Part shown: positions 43,909 through 54,644 of the stretch, piece by piece
How positions within the stretch are numbered: the first letter of the stretch is position 1
Layout of the letters: every line of letters starts with the position of its first letter
DNA from: Neurospora tetraspora
Lineage: Eukaryota > Ascomycota > Sordariomycetes > Sordariales > Sordariaceae
Length of the DNA stretch: 64,000 bases
Direction: 5' to 3'
NCBI RefSeq assembly: GCF_033439725.1
Contig: NW_026944389.1
Location: 1-64,000 of the forward strand
The notes under the pieces: generated by a model
What the model saw: only the letters and a program-made list of their open reading frames with translations
Told to the model about the DNA's origin: nothing
Database searches by the model: none
Position numbers and translations under genes: made by a program

Positions 43909-46900
43909 ATGCCTACGCAGCTACCATCGAGCTTTGCCTCTGCGGCCGCCGGCCAAACCACCAGAGGAGACGCCAGATCCGGTGCCCGAGGCGATTCCGT
44001 CCGTGGTGCCGGCAGCGGCGAATGGTGAGCATCCAGTTGTCCATGCTATGCAGTACACTATCTACACTTCAGCCTGGATCAGTATCTGTCATCTTGCGTG
44101 GAGGGGAAGAGAGAGGGGGAGGGGTATCTTTCTCCATCTCTTCCTTCACGTGGCAGAAGCAGAGACAGATTAAATATCTTCCCTTGCCTTGTCTACTTCT
44201 TTCCTCCCTACCCCTCCATTATCCTCCATCCTGATCCAGAGCCCCAAAGAAGCCTCATACGAATTGAACAGCAGCCGCTGACACGTCACCACACCTCCAG
44301 GGCTCGTTCTAACGGCACCAGAACCTTTCGCCGCTCATCCACCACCCCCTTCAACAACCAGTCTGCCGCCGCTAGCAACTCGACTGATGCCACACAGAAC
44401 CCCGCTCTAGACAGCAACAGCATCAACAACACTAGCTCCGCCTCGCAACCCGCTCCGCCCGCGCCCGACCAGCAGCAGCAGAATAATCAGCAGCAGCATA
44501 ACCCGGGTCCGCTCCGCTACTCCAAGGACGAACTCTACGAGATCTACAAGCATAGTGCCGAAGCAGCCAACAACATCGACATGTCGTCCCTCTTTGCGCC
44601 CTCGTGGAATCCCAACCAGACCAACGGCACAGCTTCACGCCTGTGGGGCAAGACCGGCGATTCCCCGCATGTCCCGCAAGATCCCACCGTCTGTTGGGAT
44701 CCGAACGGTACCGTCAAGCCCATCGGCCTCGAGCCCATGACTGCGGAGGAGCGCGACATGTTTGCCACCGATGTGAACTCGACCTTGAAGCCGCCCCAGC
44801 AGCAGAATAAGGAGGGCGTACAGGGTATACAGAACGGCGGACGCAAGACCTCCATCAGTGTCAACACTAGCAACTTCCCCACAGCTTCGCCTGCTTCTGC
44901 TTCGAGACCCGCCACCCGACGCCGCGAGACCGCCGACACGAATCCCTTCCCGAGCTCGGCCGTTGCCTCCCCGACCACCGCCGGCCGTTTCCCCCGAGAC
45001 GATCCCTGGCTCCCTCGCCGGAACACCGATCTGAGGGAGTCCATCACCGACGAGCCCGCCGAAGAGAACCCCCCGACGAGAACGCAGCCTTTCGGTCTCA
45101 CTAGATCCAATACTGCTGGGTCTAGTGCCTTTGGCAGCTCCGCCTCGCTGTGGGGTCCCGCCGCGACCACCCCCGGCGCGGGCATCGGTGCCTTTGGTAG
45201 CTTTGCCTTGAACACCACGTCCACGATCGGGGAAAAGCGTTTCGGCGGCACGGGTGGAAGTCGTCTGGCCCATTTGATCCCCAAAGACTCGAATGAGAAT
45301 GTGGCTGCCAATAAGGGAAACGAGTCTGCTCCCGGTACTGATACCAACCGTGGTTGGAGACCCCGCCAGCGTACTGATACTGACCCCTTTGGGCCTGACG
45401 ACAGTCTGACCGGCAGCGCCATCCTCGGCGGGGCTCAGGACAACAGCCCGCCCGCGTCGTCCCTCCAGCGCAGCGGCGTCTTCGACACTCCTGCCAAGGG
45501 TAGCAGCGGCGATTTCGGCATGTCGGCTCTCAATCTCGGCAACAACCAGAGCGAGCAGGGAAACGGGCCCGCCAGCCCCTCCGAGACGAACCCGTACCGC
45601 AGCCCGCTAGCCGAGCGTGGCGATGAGGGGCATGACGATGCGGAGATCGATCGACTTACCTCCGAACCGCAGTCCAACTTCAGCACCTTGTCTCGTGCTT
45701 TTGGGGGTGCTCCTTTTGATGGCAGCGACCGCAGCCAGACTTCGAGCGTTGGTGCCAAGGGCTTCCCGACTGTCAACACTCTCGGAGGCTGGCCTACTGC
45801 TCCTTCGGTCGGTACTCCCGATCGCGAGAGGCAGCCCTTCAACAGCGCTTTTGGAACCAGCATCTTCAGCCCTATCGGTGATTTGCAGTCTCCTGGTTTT
45901 GGTGGCCTTGGTGGCTTTGGAGTTGGTGGCGGTTCGGGACTTGGCCGTGCTAACAAGCTCAGCTCTTTGTTCCCTCCCGCCATGCAAGCTCAGATGCATG
46001 GTGGCCACGAGCAGGAGAACTTGAGTGATTCTGTTCCGGACCTCAGACAGGCTAATCCCCTTGGTGCTATCGGACGTGGTGCTATTGGTACTCAGCCTCG
46101 CGATGCCGCTAGCCCCATGAGAGCTGGTAGAGGTGCCTTTGAGGACTTGTTCCCCGGTACCGATGCCATGAAGTCGCCCTTTACCAGCGGCGAGCACCAG
46201 CCTGGTCTTACGTCTACGGCGCCCTCTTCGGGTTTCCCTGCTACCACGGCCGGTGCCGCCTTTTCGGCCACCCCGACCGCTGGCGAGCCTAATCAGCAGC
46301 AGCAGCAGCGTACCATGGTCATGCCTGATCGCATGCGTTGGGTTTACCTGGATCCTCAGGGACAGATGCAGGGACCCTTCTCTGGCTTGGAGATGAATGA
46401 TTGGTACAAGGCCAACTTCTTTTCGCCCGACCTCCGTGTCAAGCGTGTCGAGGACCCTGACTTTGAGCCTCTTGGTCAGCTTATCCGGCGTATTGGTAAC
46501 TCCCGTGAGCCCTTCCTGGTTCCTCAGATGGGCATCCCTCACGGACCCCCGCCTTCTGCCGGTCCTTTCGCCCTCGGCGGTGCTGCTGAGGCCATCCCTC
46601 CCCTTCAGGGTGCTTTCCCGTCTTTTGGCAGAACCTTGACCGCTGCTCAGCAGAATGACTTGGAGCGTCGCAAGCAGGAGGAGCAGTTGTATCACGCTAG
46701 GCAGCGTGAGTTCCTGCATCATCACCAGAGCTTCGGCCGCCTTCCTCTCCAGCCTGGTATCCCCGGAGCTCTGCACCACCATTCTAGCGCCCACAGCCTG
46801 CAGAGCCAGCCCAGCTTTGGCAGCATTACTTCCCCCATTGGTATGCCGCAGCCCCCCATCGGTGCTATTGGCCCCAACTCCGGCTTCTTCGAGGCTCCCG

Positions 46901-48716
46901 TGAGCCTGGGTCAGGCCCCTGCCCAGCCCGGCCTGGGTCCCGATCTTTTCGCTCCTGACCTGAACTTGGGTGAGCGCCAGTTGCTGGCTAACTTGCAGGC
47001 CAATGGTGGTCTCCCTGGTTCCTTTCCTGCCCAGCCCATCGGTGCCCCTATCGGTGACAACTCGTCTCTTCGCAGCAACCTCCCTTCCGTCGATCAGCTC
47101 CGTAACGACGAGCAGGGTTTCAACGCTAAGCTCAAGGAGTTTCACGAGCTTCGCGCCCAGCACGATGCTGAGGAGGCCGCCGCCCAGGCCAGCGCTGCCG
47201 CCGCCCAGGAAGTCCTCCAGGAGGTGAAGGAGGAGGCTCCCAAGCCCAAGGAGGAACCCAAGGCTGCTCCCGCCCCTGCCCAGGAGACTGTCAAGCCTTC
47301 CAAGAAGCAGACTCAGGAGACTAAGGAGGTCCTCGCTGCCAAGGAGGTCGCTCCCCAACCCGAGGTTTCCCTGACCGAGAAGATCAAGAAGACTCAGGCT
47401 GAGAACAATGCTGCCAAGCTTGCTCAGCAGGCCGCTGCTTCGGGCCTTCCCATGCCCTTCCCTCCTCCTCCCCAGGCTAACACCCCTCTTGCTGCCCCCA
47501 CTGCTCAGCGTCCTGCCTCGGGCCTCCCTGCTAGATACGGCGAGCGCTCTGGTTCTGGCACTCCCGACACCACCTCTGATGCTTCCGTTCTCGCCCCTCC
47601 CCCTACCGCTCCCTGGGCCGGCACTGAGGCCCAGAAGGGCCCCAGCCTGAAGGAGATTCAGGAGGCCGAGGCCAAGAAGGCTGCCAAGAAGGAAGAGGCC
47701 GCCGCTGCCGCTCGTCGTGCTGCTCTTGAGCAGGAGGCTGCCGCTCTCCGTGAGCGCGAGAAGGCTGCTGCTGCCGCCCACATCGGTCTGCCCGCTACCA
47801 GCACCTGGGGTACTGGTTCCCCCGTCGCCGCCCCCGCCTCCGGTAGTCCCTGGAAGCAGCCTGCCGCCAAGGTCGCCACCACCACCACCACCGGCTCCAA
47901 GAAGACCCTTGCCGAGATTCAACGCGAGGAGGAGCTTCGCAAGCAGAAGGCCAAGGAGGCTGCCATCCAAGCCAGCGTCATCTCTGGTTCCGCCCTCGGT
48001 AAGCGTTATGCTGACTTGGCTAGCAAGACTTCCTCGTCCTCTGCTCCCCCCGGCATGATCACTCCCGGCGCTGCTGCTCAGGCTGCTGCTGCTGCTGCCG
48101 CTTCTGTCGGTGGCGGTTGGTCTACTGTTGGCGCGGGTGGTAAGGTCAAGATTCCTACTGGCCCGGCTGCTACCAGCCGCCCTGTCAGCACTGCGCCTGC
48201 CAATACCCCCGTGGCTCCGGCTGCCAAGGTTGTGGCCAAGGCTGCGCCCGCCGCGCTCAAGGATGCCAAGAACGTGGCTATGGAGGAGTTCAAGAAGTGG
48301 TTGCATCGTGAGCTGTCTAGGGGCTTGAACGGTGTTAATGACAGTATGTTCCCCTTTTTTTTCTTTTATCTCGTTTACGATAACTAACAATGCTACCCAC
48401 AGTCGAAACCTTTGCCTCTACTCTCCTCGAGCTCCCCCTCGACGTGTCCATTCTCTCCGAGTGTGTCTACGGCTTTTCCACCACCATGGATGGCCGCCAC
48501 TTTGCTGAGGAGTTTGTCCGTCGTCGCAAGCTCGCCGATAAGGGCATTGTCGAGAAGGATTCCAACACGGGTGCTATGTCTTCTAGCAATGGTGGTTGGT
48601 CCGAGGTGGCCAAGAAGGGTGGCAACAGCACCCAGAGCCAAGTCAAGGAGGATCCCATGGCGGCGGTGCCCGGATTCAGAGTTGTTCAGGCCAAGAAGGG
48701 CAAGGGCAAGAAATAG
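43909..48716 (+). CDS. GYF-domain protein (Smy2/GIGYF-like)
   Basis: Exons 43909-44024, 44301-48343 and 48403-48716, with introns of 276 and 59 nt (GTGAGC...CCTCCAG and GTATGT...CCACAG), encode 1490 residues. The N terminus has RGDARSGARGDSVRG and long Gln/Asn/Ser-rich disordered stretches. A GYF domain lies near residues 715-765 (MRWVYLDPQGQMQGPFSGLEMNDWYKANFFSPDLRV). GYF domains bind proline-rich peptides, and fungal Smy2/Syh1 and animal GIGYF proteins act in mRNA quality control and translational repression. A long Glu/Ala/Lys-rich helical region (about 1000-1260) and a conserved C terminus follow (SVIGGSALGKRYADLA-like stretch, FKKWLHRELSRGLNGVND, FASTLLELPLDVSILSECVYG, and a lysine-rich end). 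The second ORF-scale minus frame across this gene is a composition shadow. Confidence 0.92.
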
Positions 48717-49397
48717 GTTTCTGCCAACCTTGAGTTGGGAGTGGAGATTTTCAAGAAGGATGATAGTATAGCAGAGTGGCAGAGTGGGAAGATGGTCAAG
48801 CGTCAAGCGTTATAGGGTTACTTGCTAGCATGTCAAGGTTAAGTAGTCTACTGTAACGGTATAGGTAGCAGCGATCAGATATATTGAATCTACGCGGCTT
48901 TTACTACTGGGCTTCCCTTTCTGATCCATACCGGTGGTGATGATGATTTGCGGTTGGTGTTGATTGTTTGGACGTCGAGCCTCTCTGCAGTCCCGTCTTC
49001 CGGGGGCCCACCAACAGCGGAGCCGCCAATAAAATGGAAGTCCGGGGAAGACAAGTTCAGCCTTATGTAAGCAGTCTTGGCGATGTAAAGTGCGTCACAG
49101 CGCCAAGACTGGGGTCTGGCGGATCTGGCCAGTGCCCCTCCACCCCACTTTTCGGTTTTCTGGTTGCTCGGCGGCGTGCCTGAAGAAAATGTTTTGACAT
49201 TGCGATAAGGATTCGGGGACCCCTCTATCAGATTGATTTCCAATCAACAACCCCCCCCCCTTTCCACTTTCTACTCCATTCATTTGGCTTCTCAATTGGG
49301 TTGTTCATTCACTTCGGAATTCAGGCTTCAGGGATGAGATAGGCAAAAATTTTGATACCCTTTTTCTTCGACTTCGATACCCCTCACCTTCACCACA
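48717..49397. other. intergenic region between GYF and TPR genes
   Basis: 3' UTR of the GYF gene and promoter of the TPR gene. Contains a C10 run at 49251-49260. No gene seen. Confidence 0.5.
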
Positions 49398-52300
49398 ATG
49401 GCCGACACCACGACGACAAGCCTGCTCGAGCAGGTCCGCTCAGGCCACTATGTCCCCGTCCTCACCACCGAGCCCGCAAAGAAGCTCATCGAGTCATACG
49501 TTAACGCCCTCTACGACTCCGAATCACAGCAAACTGTCGACACACCAGCCCAGGATAAAGTCGCCATCGCCCTCTCAGCATTCAACACCTTCCTGCAAAT
49601 AAATGTCACCGGCCCCGTTCCCGATGGTCTTGCGCAAGTCGAGGAGGAGTTCACCACCGCAGCATCCCGCAAAACTTCCAAGAGCAAGCCCCTGCAACAA
49701 ACCCGCAAATTGTGCTTCTCCTCACTCGACGTCGACGGCGTGTCGGTTTATCAGTACATCCCCTCCATCGAACTGTTCTGCCTGGCACGATGGATTCTCA
49801 GCACGCAATTGGAGGGAGCGGAGGTCAAGGGTCTGGAAGGCGAGCCGCTGGAGTGGTTGAAGCTGAGAGTCGACGTTTGGCATTACAAGCTCATTACCCA
49901 GCCGAGCTTAGGATCGGGGAGCATCTTCAACAAGAGTCTGCAGTGGTGCGAGGTGCCGAGCTTGCAAGGGAAGATTGAGCAGGGTTTGAAGGTTGTCGAA
50001 GAGGAAGTCACAGGGAAGGACAACAAGGAGATGGAAGTGAAGTGGTTGGTGGAGAAGGCCAACGTGCATATCATGTTGGGACAAGATGCAAAGGCGAAGG
50101 AGGCGATTCAGAAGGCGGCCGAGGTCAACAAGTTCCAGTACATGCTGAGCGGTGCCCTGGGAAAGAGGACCAAGTTCCAGGAGAAGGCCACGAGTCAGCT
50201 TGTGGTTCTGGCGAAGAGTGCGGAGGAGAAGAAGGAGGGTGAGGAGGAGACAGACGCCAAGCCCAAGGCCTTGGAACTCAACGACGACACTTTGTTGGAA
50301 GATCTTCAGTTCACCAAGGGCGAGCTGGGAAAACACGGCGAAACAGACGACAAGACTGGCCTTCCTGCGGAACTGAAGGACCTGGAGCCCGATGCGCAAC
50401 CCCAGCTTTCCCCCCTGGATCAGATCATCCTGCTGACAGAAGCTACCCTCAAGGACGCGTTCAGCCCAAGTGATACCCTCACTGCCGAGGAGATCCTCCC
50501 CTTCGCGGTGAGAGTCATCAACGACAAGAGCACCAACTGGCAGATCTACACACAAGCGTTGTTGGTGAGGTCGCGCATCGAGATGCATCGTTCCAGGACG
50601 ATCGAGCGCGGTGTCTTGCAAATGCAGGCGGTGGTGGACCAGGTTATTGTTGACACCACTGCTGCTGCTCCCACATCTGAGGCCAACGGGGAGGAGGAGA
50701 AGAAGTCCGACGTCCCGGCCATCAAGATCTCTGCCGATGGCGAGGTCATCGAGGACAAGGCGGCTGCTGCCAGCAAGCCCACTTCGTTCTTCCCCGCTGC
50801 TAAGCCCGAGGATTCAGCGCCGGCGCATGTCCGTTTGCAATACATCCACGCTCTTTCCTCTCCTCCTAGGTGGCATCTTGAGTCTGAGTTGGCCTACTCG
50901 TGGGCTGGAGTAGGTTCGTTGGTTTCGGCCCTCGAGATCTTCAAGCGTCTCCGCCTCTGGGCTGAAGTTGCTCTGTGTCTTGCTGCCAACGCCCGCCATG
51001 ACGACGAAGACGGTCGCGGAGCGGGTGGTGAGGAGAAGGGCAGGGCCATCGTCAGGTGGCGGTTGTTCCATCGCACGGGTGTTACTGCTGCTGAGGAAGA
51101 TGCCGAGGCAGATGATGAGGTTGAGAACGAGACATTGGATATCTCCAACTTCAAGGAAGCCGACTTCCAGGGTCCTGAGCGTGTGCCCCCTCCCCCCAAC
51201 GCACCTCGTCTATTCTGCATCCTGGGTGAGATGGAGGACAAGCCGGAGCACTACGAGCGCGCGTGGGACATTTCGGGTCAACGGTACGCCAGAGCGCAGA
51301 AGTCGCTGGGCGAGTACTGGCTTTCCAAGCAGGAGATCTTCAAAGCCCGCGACGCCTACCGCAAGGCCGTCGTCGTCAACCGCATGTCTTCCGAACTCTG
51401 GAACCGCCTGGGCGACATCTCCCTCCGTCTAGGCGACTTCGCCGAAGCTGCTGAGTCTTTCAGCCGCGGCATCGCAGCCGCCGACCCTATCGCCGGCGGC
51501 GAAGACGCTCGCACGTGGTCCAACCTCGGCTCGTCTCTCTACTCCCTCTACGTCGAGCGCGTCAAAGAACTCAAGGCCGAGCGCGAAGCCGCCGCCAACA
51601 CCGCCGAACCCGTCAAGAAGTCCACCGAAGTCCTCCCCGACGAAGACGACACCTGCATCGCCAACCCCGAGCAGTCCCAAACCGACCCCAGCAAGCGCTC
51701 CCCCGCCACTCTCCTCTCTCAATCCCTAGCGGCTTACAAGCGCGGCGCCTCCATCGCCAACGACAACTGGCGCATCTGGGATAACGTCATCACCCTCGCC
51801 GCGCGCGTCCGCCCGCCCGCCGTCTCCGAGATCATCCTGGCTCTGAACCACATCATCAAGATCCGGTCCTCCGAAGACGCGCTCGACATCGACGTGCTCG
51901 ACCTGTTGTTGAAAGAGTCCGTCCTCAATAAGGAAATCCCCGCCGGGTCTGGGGTGTACGACCCGCCCCGCGGCAGCCAGGAACGCGCCGTCTGCGAGTT
52001 GTTGGAGAAACAAGTCGCGCTGCTGATCACGAAGAGACACGACCTCTGGGAACTCCTCGTCCGCGCGCGCGTCTGGAAGCGTGATTATGCGGGTGCCATT
52101 GACGCCGCGGAGCGGGCGTATCGCGCTGCGATCAGCGGTGCGTCGGCTGGTGGTGGGCTGCTTCCTTCGTCTGGAATGGGAGAAGGGAGCGAGAAGAGTT
52201 GGTTGGAGGATCAGGAGGCTTGGGAGACGGTGGTGGAACGGACGGATCGTTTGGTTAGTTTGTATGAGAATTATGGGGAGGGCGTGGAGGAGATTGGTGC

Positions 52301-52421
52301 GAAGTGGAAGGGGAAGGCTGGATTTGCGGTCAGGAGTGTGATGCGTAAGGCGAAGGAGGCGTGGGAGGGGAGTAAAGAGTGGGACGATTTGGTTAAGTTG
52401 TCAGAGGAGTTGAAGGCTTGA
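49398..52421 (+). CDS. TPR protein, TTC27/Emw1-like
   Basis: An uninterrupted 1007-residue frame starts at ATG 49398 (CACAATGGCC). It looks like the conserved eukaryotic TTC27 (yeast Emw1) family. Evidence is the overall length, the conserved segment RLQYIHALSSPPRWHLESELAYSWAGVGSLVSALEIFKRL, then LFCILGEMEDKPEHYERAWDISGQRYARAQKSLGEYW, followed by consecutive TPR helices (AYRKAVVVNRMSSELWNRLGDISLRLGDFAEAAESFSRG; WSNLGSSLYSL; AYKRGASIANDNWRIWDNV). The protein is soluble with acidic, low-complexity insertions near residues 275-330 and 420-470. Yeast Emw1 is essential and linked to cell-wall integrity; the molecular role is unsettled. Confidence 0.85.
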   Translation: MADTTTTSLLEQVRSGHYVPVLTTEPAKKLIESYVNALYDSESQQTVDTPAQDKVAIALSAFNTFLQINVTGPVPDGLAQVEEEFTTAASRKTSKSKPLQQTRKLCFSSLDVDGVSVYQYIPSIELFCLARWILSTQLEGAEVKGLEGEPLEWLKLRVDVWHYKLITQPSLGSGSIFNKSLQWCEVPSLQGKIEQGLKVVEEEVTGKDNKEMEVKWLVEKANVHIMLGQDAKAKEAIQKAAEVNKFQYMLSGALGKRTKFQEKATSQLVVLAKSAEEKKEGEEETDAKPKALELNDDTLLEDLQFTKGELGKHGETDDKTGLPAELKDLEPDAQPQLSPLDQIILLTEATLKDAFSPSDTLTAEEILPFAVRVINDKSTNWQIYTQALLVRSRIEMHRSRTIERGVLQMQAVVDQVIVDTTAAAPTSEANGEEEKKSDVPAIKISADGEVIEDKAAAASKPTSFFPAAKPEDSAPAHVRLQYIHALSSPPRWHLESELAYSWAGVGSLVSALEIFKRLRLWAEVALCLAANARHDDEDGRGAGGEEKGRAIVRWRLFHRTGVTAAEEDAEADDEVENETLDISNFKEADFQGPERVPPPPNAPRLFCILGEMEDKPEHYERAWDISGQRYARAQKSLGEYWLSKQEIFKARDAYRKAVVVNRMSSELWNRLGDISLRLGDFAEAAESFSRGIAAADPIAGGEDARTWSNLGSSLYSLYVERVKELKAEREAAANTAEPVKKSTEVLPDEDDTCIANPEQSQTDPSKRSPATLLSQSLAAYKRGASIANDNWRIWDNVITLAARVRPPAVSEIILALNHIIKIRSSEDALDIDVLDLLLKESVLNKEIPAGSGVYDPPRGSQERAVCELLEKQVALLITKRHDLWELLVRARVWKRDYAGAIDAAERAYRAAISGASAGGGLLPSSGMGEGSEKSWLEDQEAWETVVERTDRLVSLYENYGEGVEEIGAKWKGKAGFAVRSVMRKAKEAWEGSKEWDDLVKLSEELKA

Positions 52422-53166
52422 TGGGCTGTGGGCATGGATGTGATGTAAGAGCACGGAAAAGTTATGTGTTGGTTGGGTACTTCAAAAGTTCAAAATGGGG
52501 CATGGGATATATTGGTACATGGTTCACATAGAAATGAGATTTGCACACATTGTTCACGGGAAGGACTTGGAGACATCCAAGGGTTAAGAAGAGAACCGCC
52601 GTTCAGGGGTATGATGGTGAAACTACCTAGTACGAAAGGTTCAGGTATACACGAGTTAGGGAAGAGAAAAGGAGACCAAGAAACTGCCCAGGGCGGTCGC
52701 CGGTGAGCTTGATGTTGAGCTGTTGGCCATATGGTGGCTGGCAAGAAAGTAAAGAATTGAAGTTGGAGGAAAAAGATCCGAGTTCAGGGTAACAGGAAGG
52801 ATGGTAGGGAGGTGAAGGTTGAGTTGCTCGTGGCGGAGTTACGCCGCTGTGGTTGGTGGTGATGTGTTTGGTGATGGTGTTTTGGTGGTGTTGATGGCTC
52901 GCGGGTGACGGTAATCCGCGAAGCCAACGAATGCATCGAAGCCAGGGCAGGCTTTTCATCTCGTGGTGGGTAACACATTCCACGCCCTCAATCGTCGTGG
53001 ACATGTAGCATGTGATGTGTTCTTTAGCATGACATCCCTTCGTGTCAGCTGGGGTTTTGCTCCTTGCCGTTTTGAGTCCTCCTCTTTCACGTCCACAAAC
53101 ACTTCACTGAAACTGAGGCCACGCCCCTCAGCAAAACTCCCACTCACAATACATACTCGTAGGACG
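52422..53166. other. intergenic region between convergent TPR and small secreted protein genes
   Basis: No gene seen; GT-rich stretch near 52830-52900. Confidence 0.5.
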
Positions 53167-53703
53167 TCACGTATGATACAACCCCCAATCCACCCCAAAC
53201 TTATTATTCCTCAACACCAACTGATAACACTCCATCGTCCCTTTACTCCCCACCTTCGCATCCCACTTCACATACTTCTTCCCATTCCTGTCCGTCGCCA
53301 CCTGATCCCCGCCCTTGTTGATAAGCATGGCCTCGGTGTACTCGACAATCTTGATCAAATCGATATTTCCTATCTTGGTCAAGGTCCCCGCCAACGTGCC
53401 CTTGGAAGTTTCGACGCCGATGGCGCACGACTCGTAAGAGGCGATGACCGTCTGGCGGCCTGAGAAAAACTGCCACGACCCGCCGGAGTCGATGTTGGCG
53501 CGCAGTTGGAGACAGTCTCCCCACTTGGGCGAGAGGTTGGAGGATTGGTCGACGGCGGGGCCGTAGTTCATGCATTCCCAGTGGTCGTCGTCACGGGTGG
53601 TGAGGGTGGCGTTGGTGGGAGGGTTAGGGGAAAGTTCGGCGGGGAGGGCAGTGGTGGTGGTGGCTGCCAGAGCGAGGAGGGAGAGGAGGGTGGTGGGGAT
53701 CAT
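53167..53703 (-). CDS. small secreted cysteine-containing protein (possible Hce2-like domain)
   Basis: 178 residues in one exon from ATG 53703. A signal peptide (MIPTTLLSLLALAATTTTALP) is followed by a short NATLTTRDDD spacer and a compact domain with four cysteines (HWECMNYG, GDCLQLRANI, SYESCAIGV, GTMECYQLVL). The order WEC...DC...W.F...SC.iGV...IGN.DLI..VEY loosely resembles Hce2 (Ecp2-like) domains of fungal secreted effectors, but the match is by eye and weak. A role in interactions with other organisms is only a family-level possibility; many saprotrophs carry such proteins. Confidence 0.65.
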   Translation of the reverse strand: MIPTTLLSLLALAATTTTALPAELSPNPPTNATLTTRDDDHWECMNYGPAVDQSSNLSPKWGDCLQLRANIDSGGSWQFFSGRQTVIASYESCAIGVETSKGTLAGTLTKIGNIDLIKIVEYTEAMLINKGGDQVATDRNGKKYVKWDAKVGSKGTMECYQLVLRNNKFGVDWGLYHT

Positions 53704-54644
53704 TTTGGTGGGTTGTGGTGCTTATGGTGAGTGAATATGGTGGTTGGAACTGGGGATAGAGAGTGTTGCGTCCTTGAAAGGGAAACGAAAGTGATGTAAT
53801 AGCGAGCACAGCTCGGTTACGGTCGTTGAACGAAGGCGATGATTATGAGGAAGATGATAGAGAGGTGTGCAACATCTGGAGTTTAGACTAAGGTCAAGGA
53901 TTTATACACATGTTTAGACCTCCTTCAACAGACTAGGTACAATTCTAACTCGGACACGATGCACGACCACTTGGCTGTCTACTCTCCCTTGAAGCTATAC
54001 CAAATAACAAAGAGCCCAAACCAGGGCCTGGATAACGGAGAGCACGTCGACTTGTTTGTTGGAGCGGGAAGAGCGGGAAGATCCTTTGATGGCTAACAAA
54101 GCGCCACTTGTTGGCTTGGCTACCATTGTATTTTGATAGTATTTTCGGCTGGTACGTTCCAGTGATATTGCCATGACGAGGCCGAGCCGCAGGAACACAC
54201 GATTTCCCTGGTCTCGGGACCATATCACTTGGATCTCTGGTAGAAGCTGCCGTGTCAGAATGCAAGCCTCGAGGCAAGGGAGACAAAATGCGGAAGACAG
54301 TTCACCTAGGTACCGATATGAAGAAGTCCGGGAAGTCAACCAACACGAGTCGTCAAGACGGGAGCCGGGGTCCAACCGTCCGTCCCAAGAAGCGGGAAGG
54401 GGGCCTAGTGTGACGTCGTTGGTGTCCGCAGACGTTGTCAGGTACGAAGGCCAGGTGGGCGATCAGAATCTCACCTACTGCAAATCGAGCAAAGCGAGGT
54501 CCCGCCCCGGATGGGGCCGCCGAAGGCATCACTTCGTCACTTCCCTTTGCAGAGATATAGCTCCATGGGACACAAGACATCAACACATTACATCGTCTAA
54601 TCAACAATCATTCCAGGTACAATACAGAAGCATACACCACACCC
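53704..54644. other. intergenic region upstream of the small secreted protein gene
   Basis: No gene supported. A 192-codon plus-strand ORF (54173-54751) overlaps the 3' end of the nucleotidase gene antisense and is Ser/Arg-rich without motifs. Confidence 0.5.

Noticed and set aside
45607-48390. 927-codon minus-strand ORF across the GYF gene
   Set aside because: Antisense shadow caused by strong codon bias; the plus strand encodes a recognisable GYF protein with correct introns.
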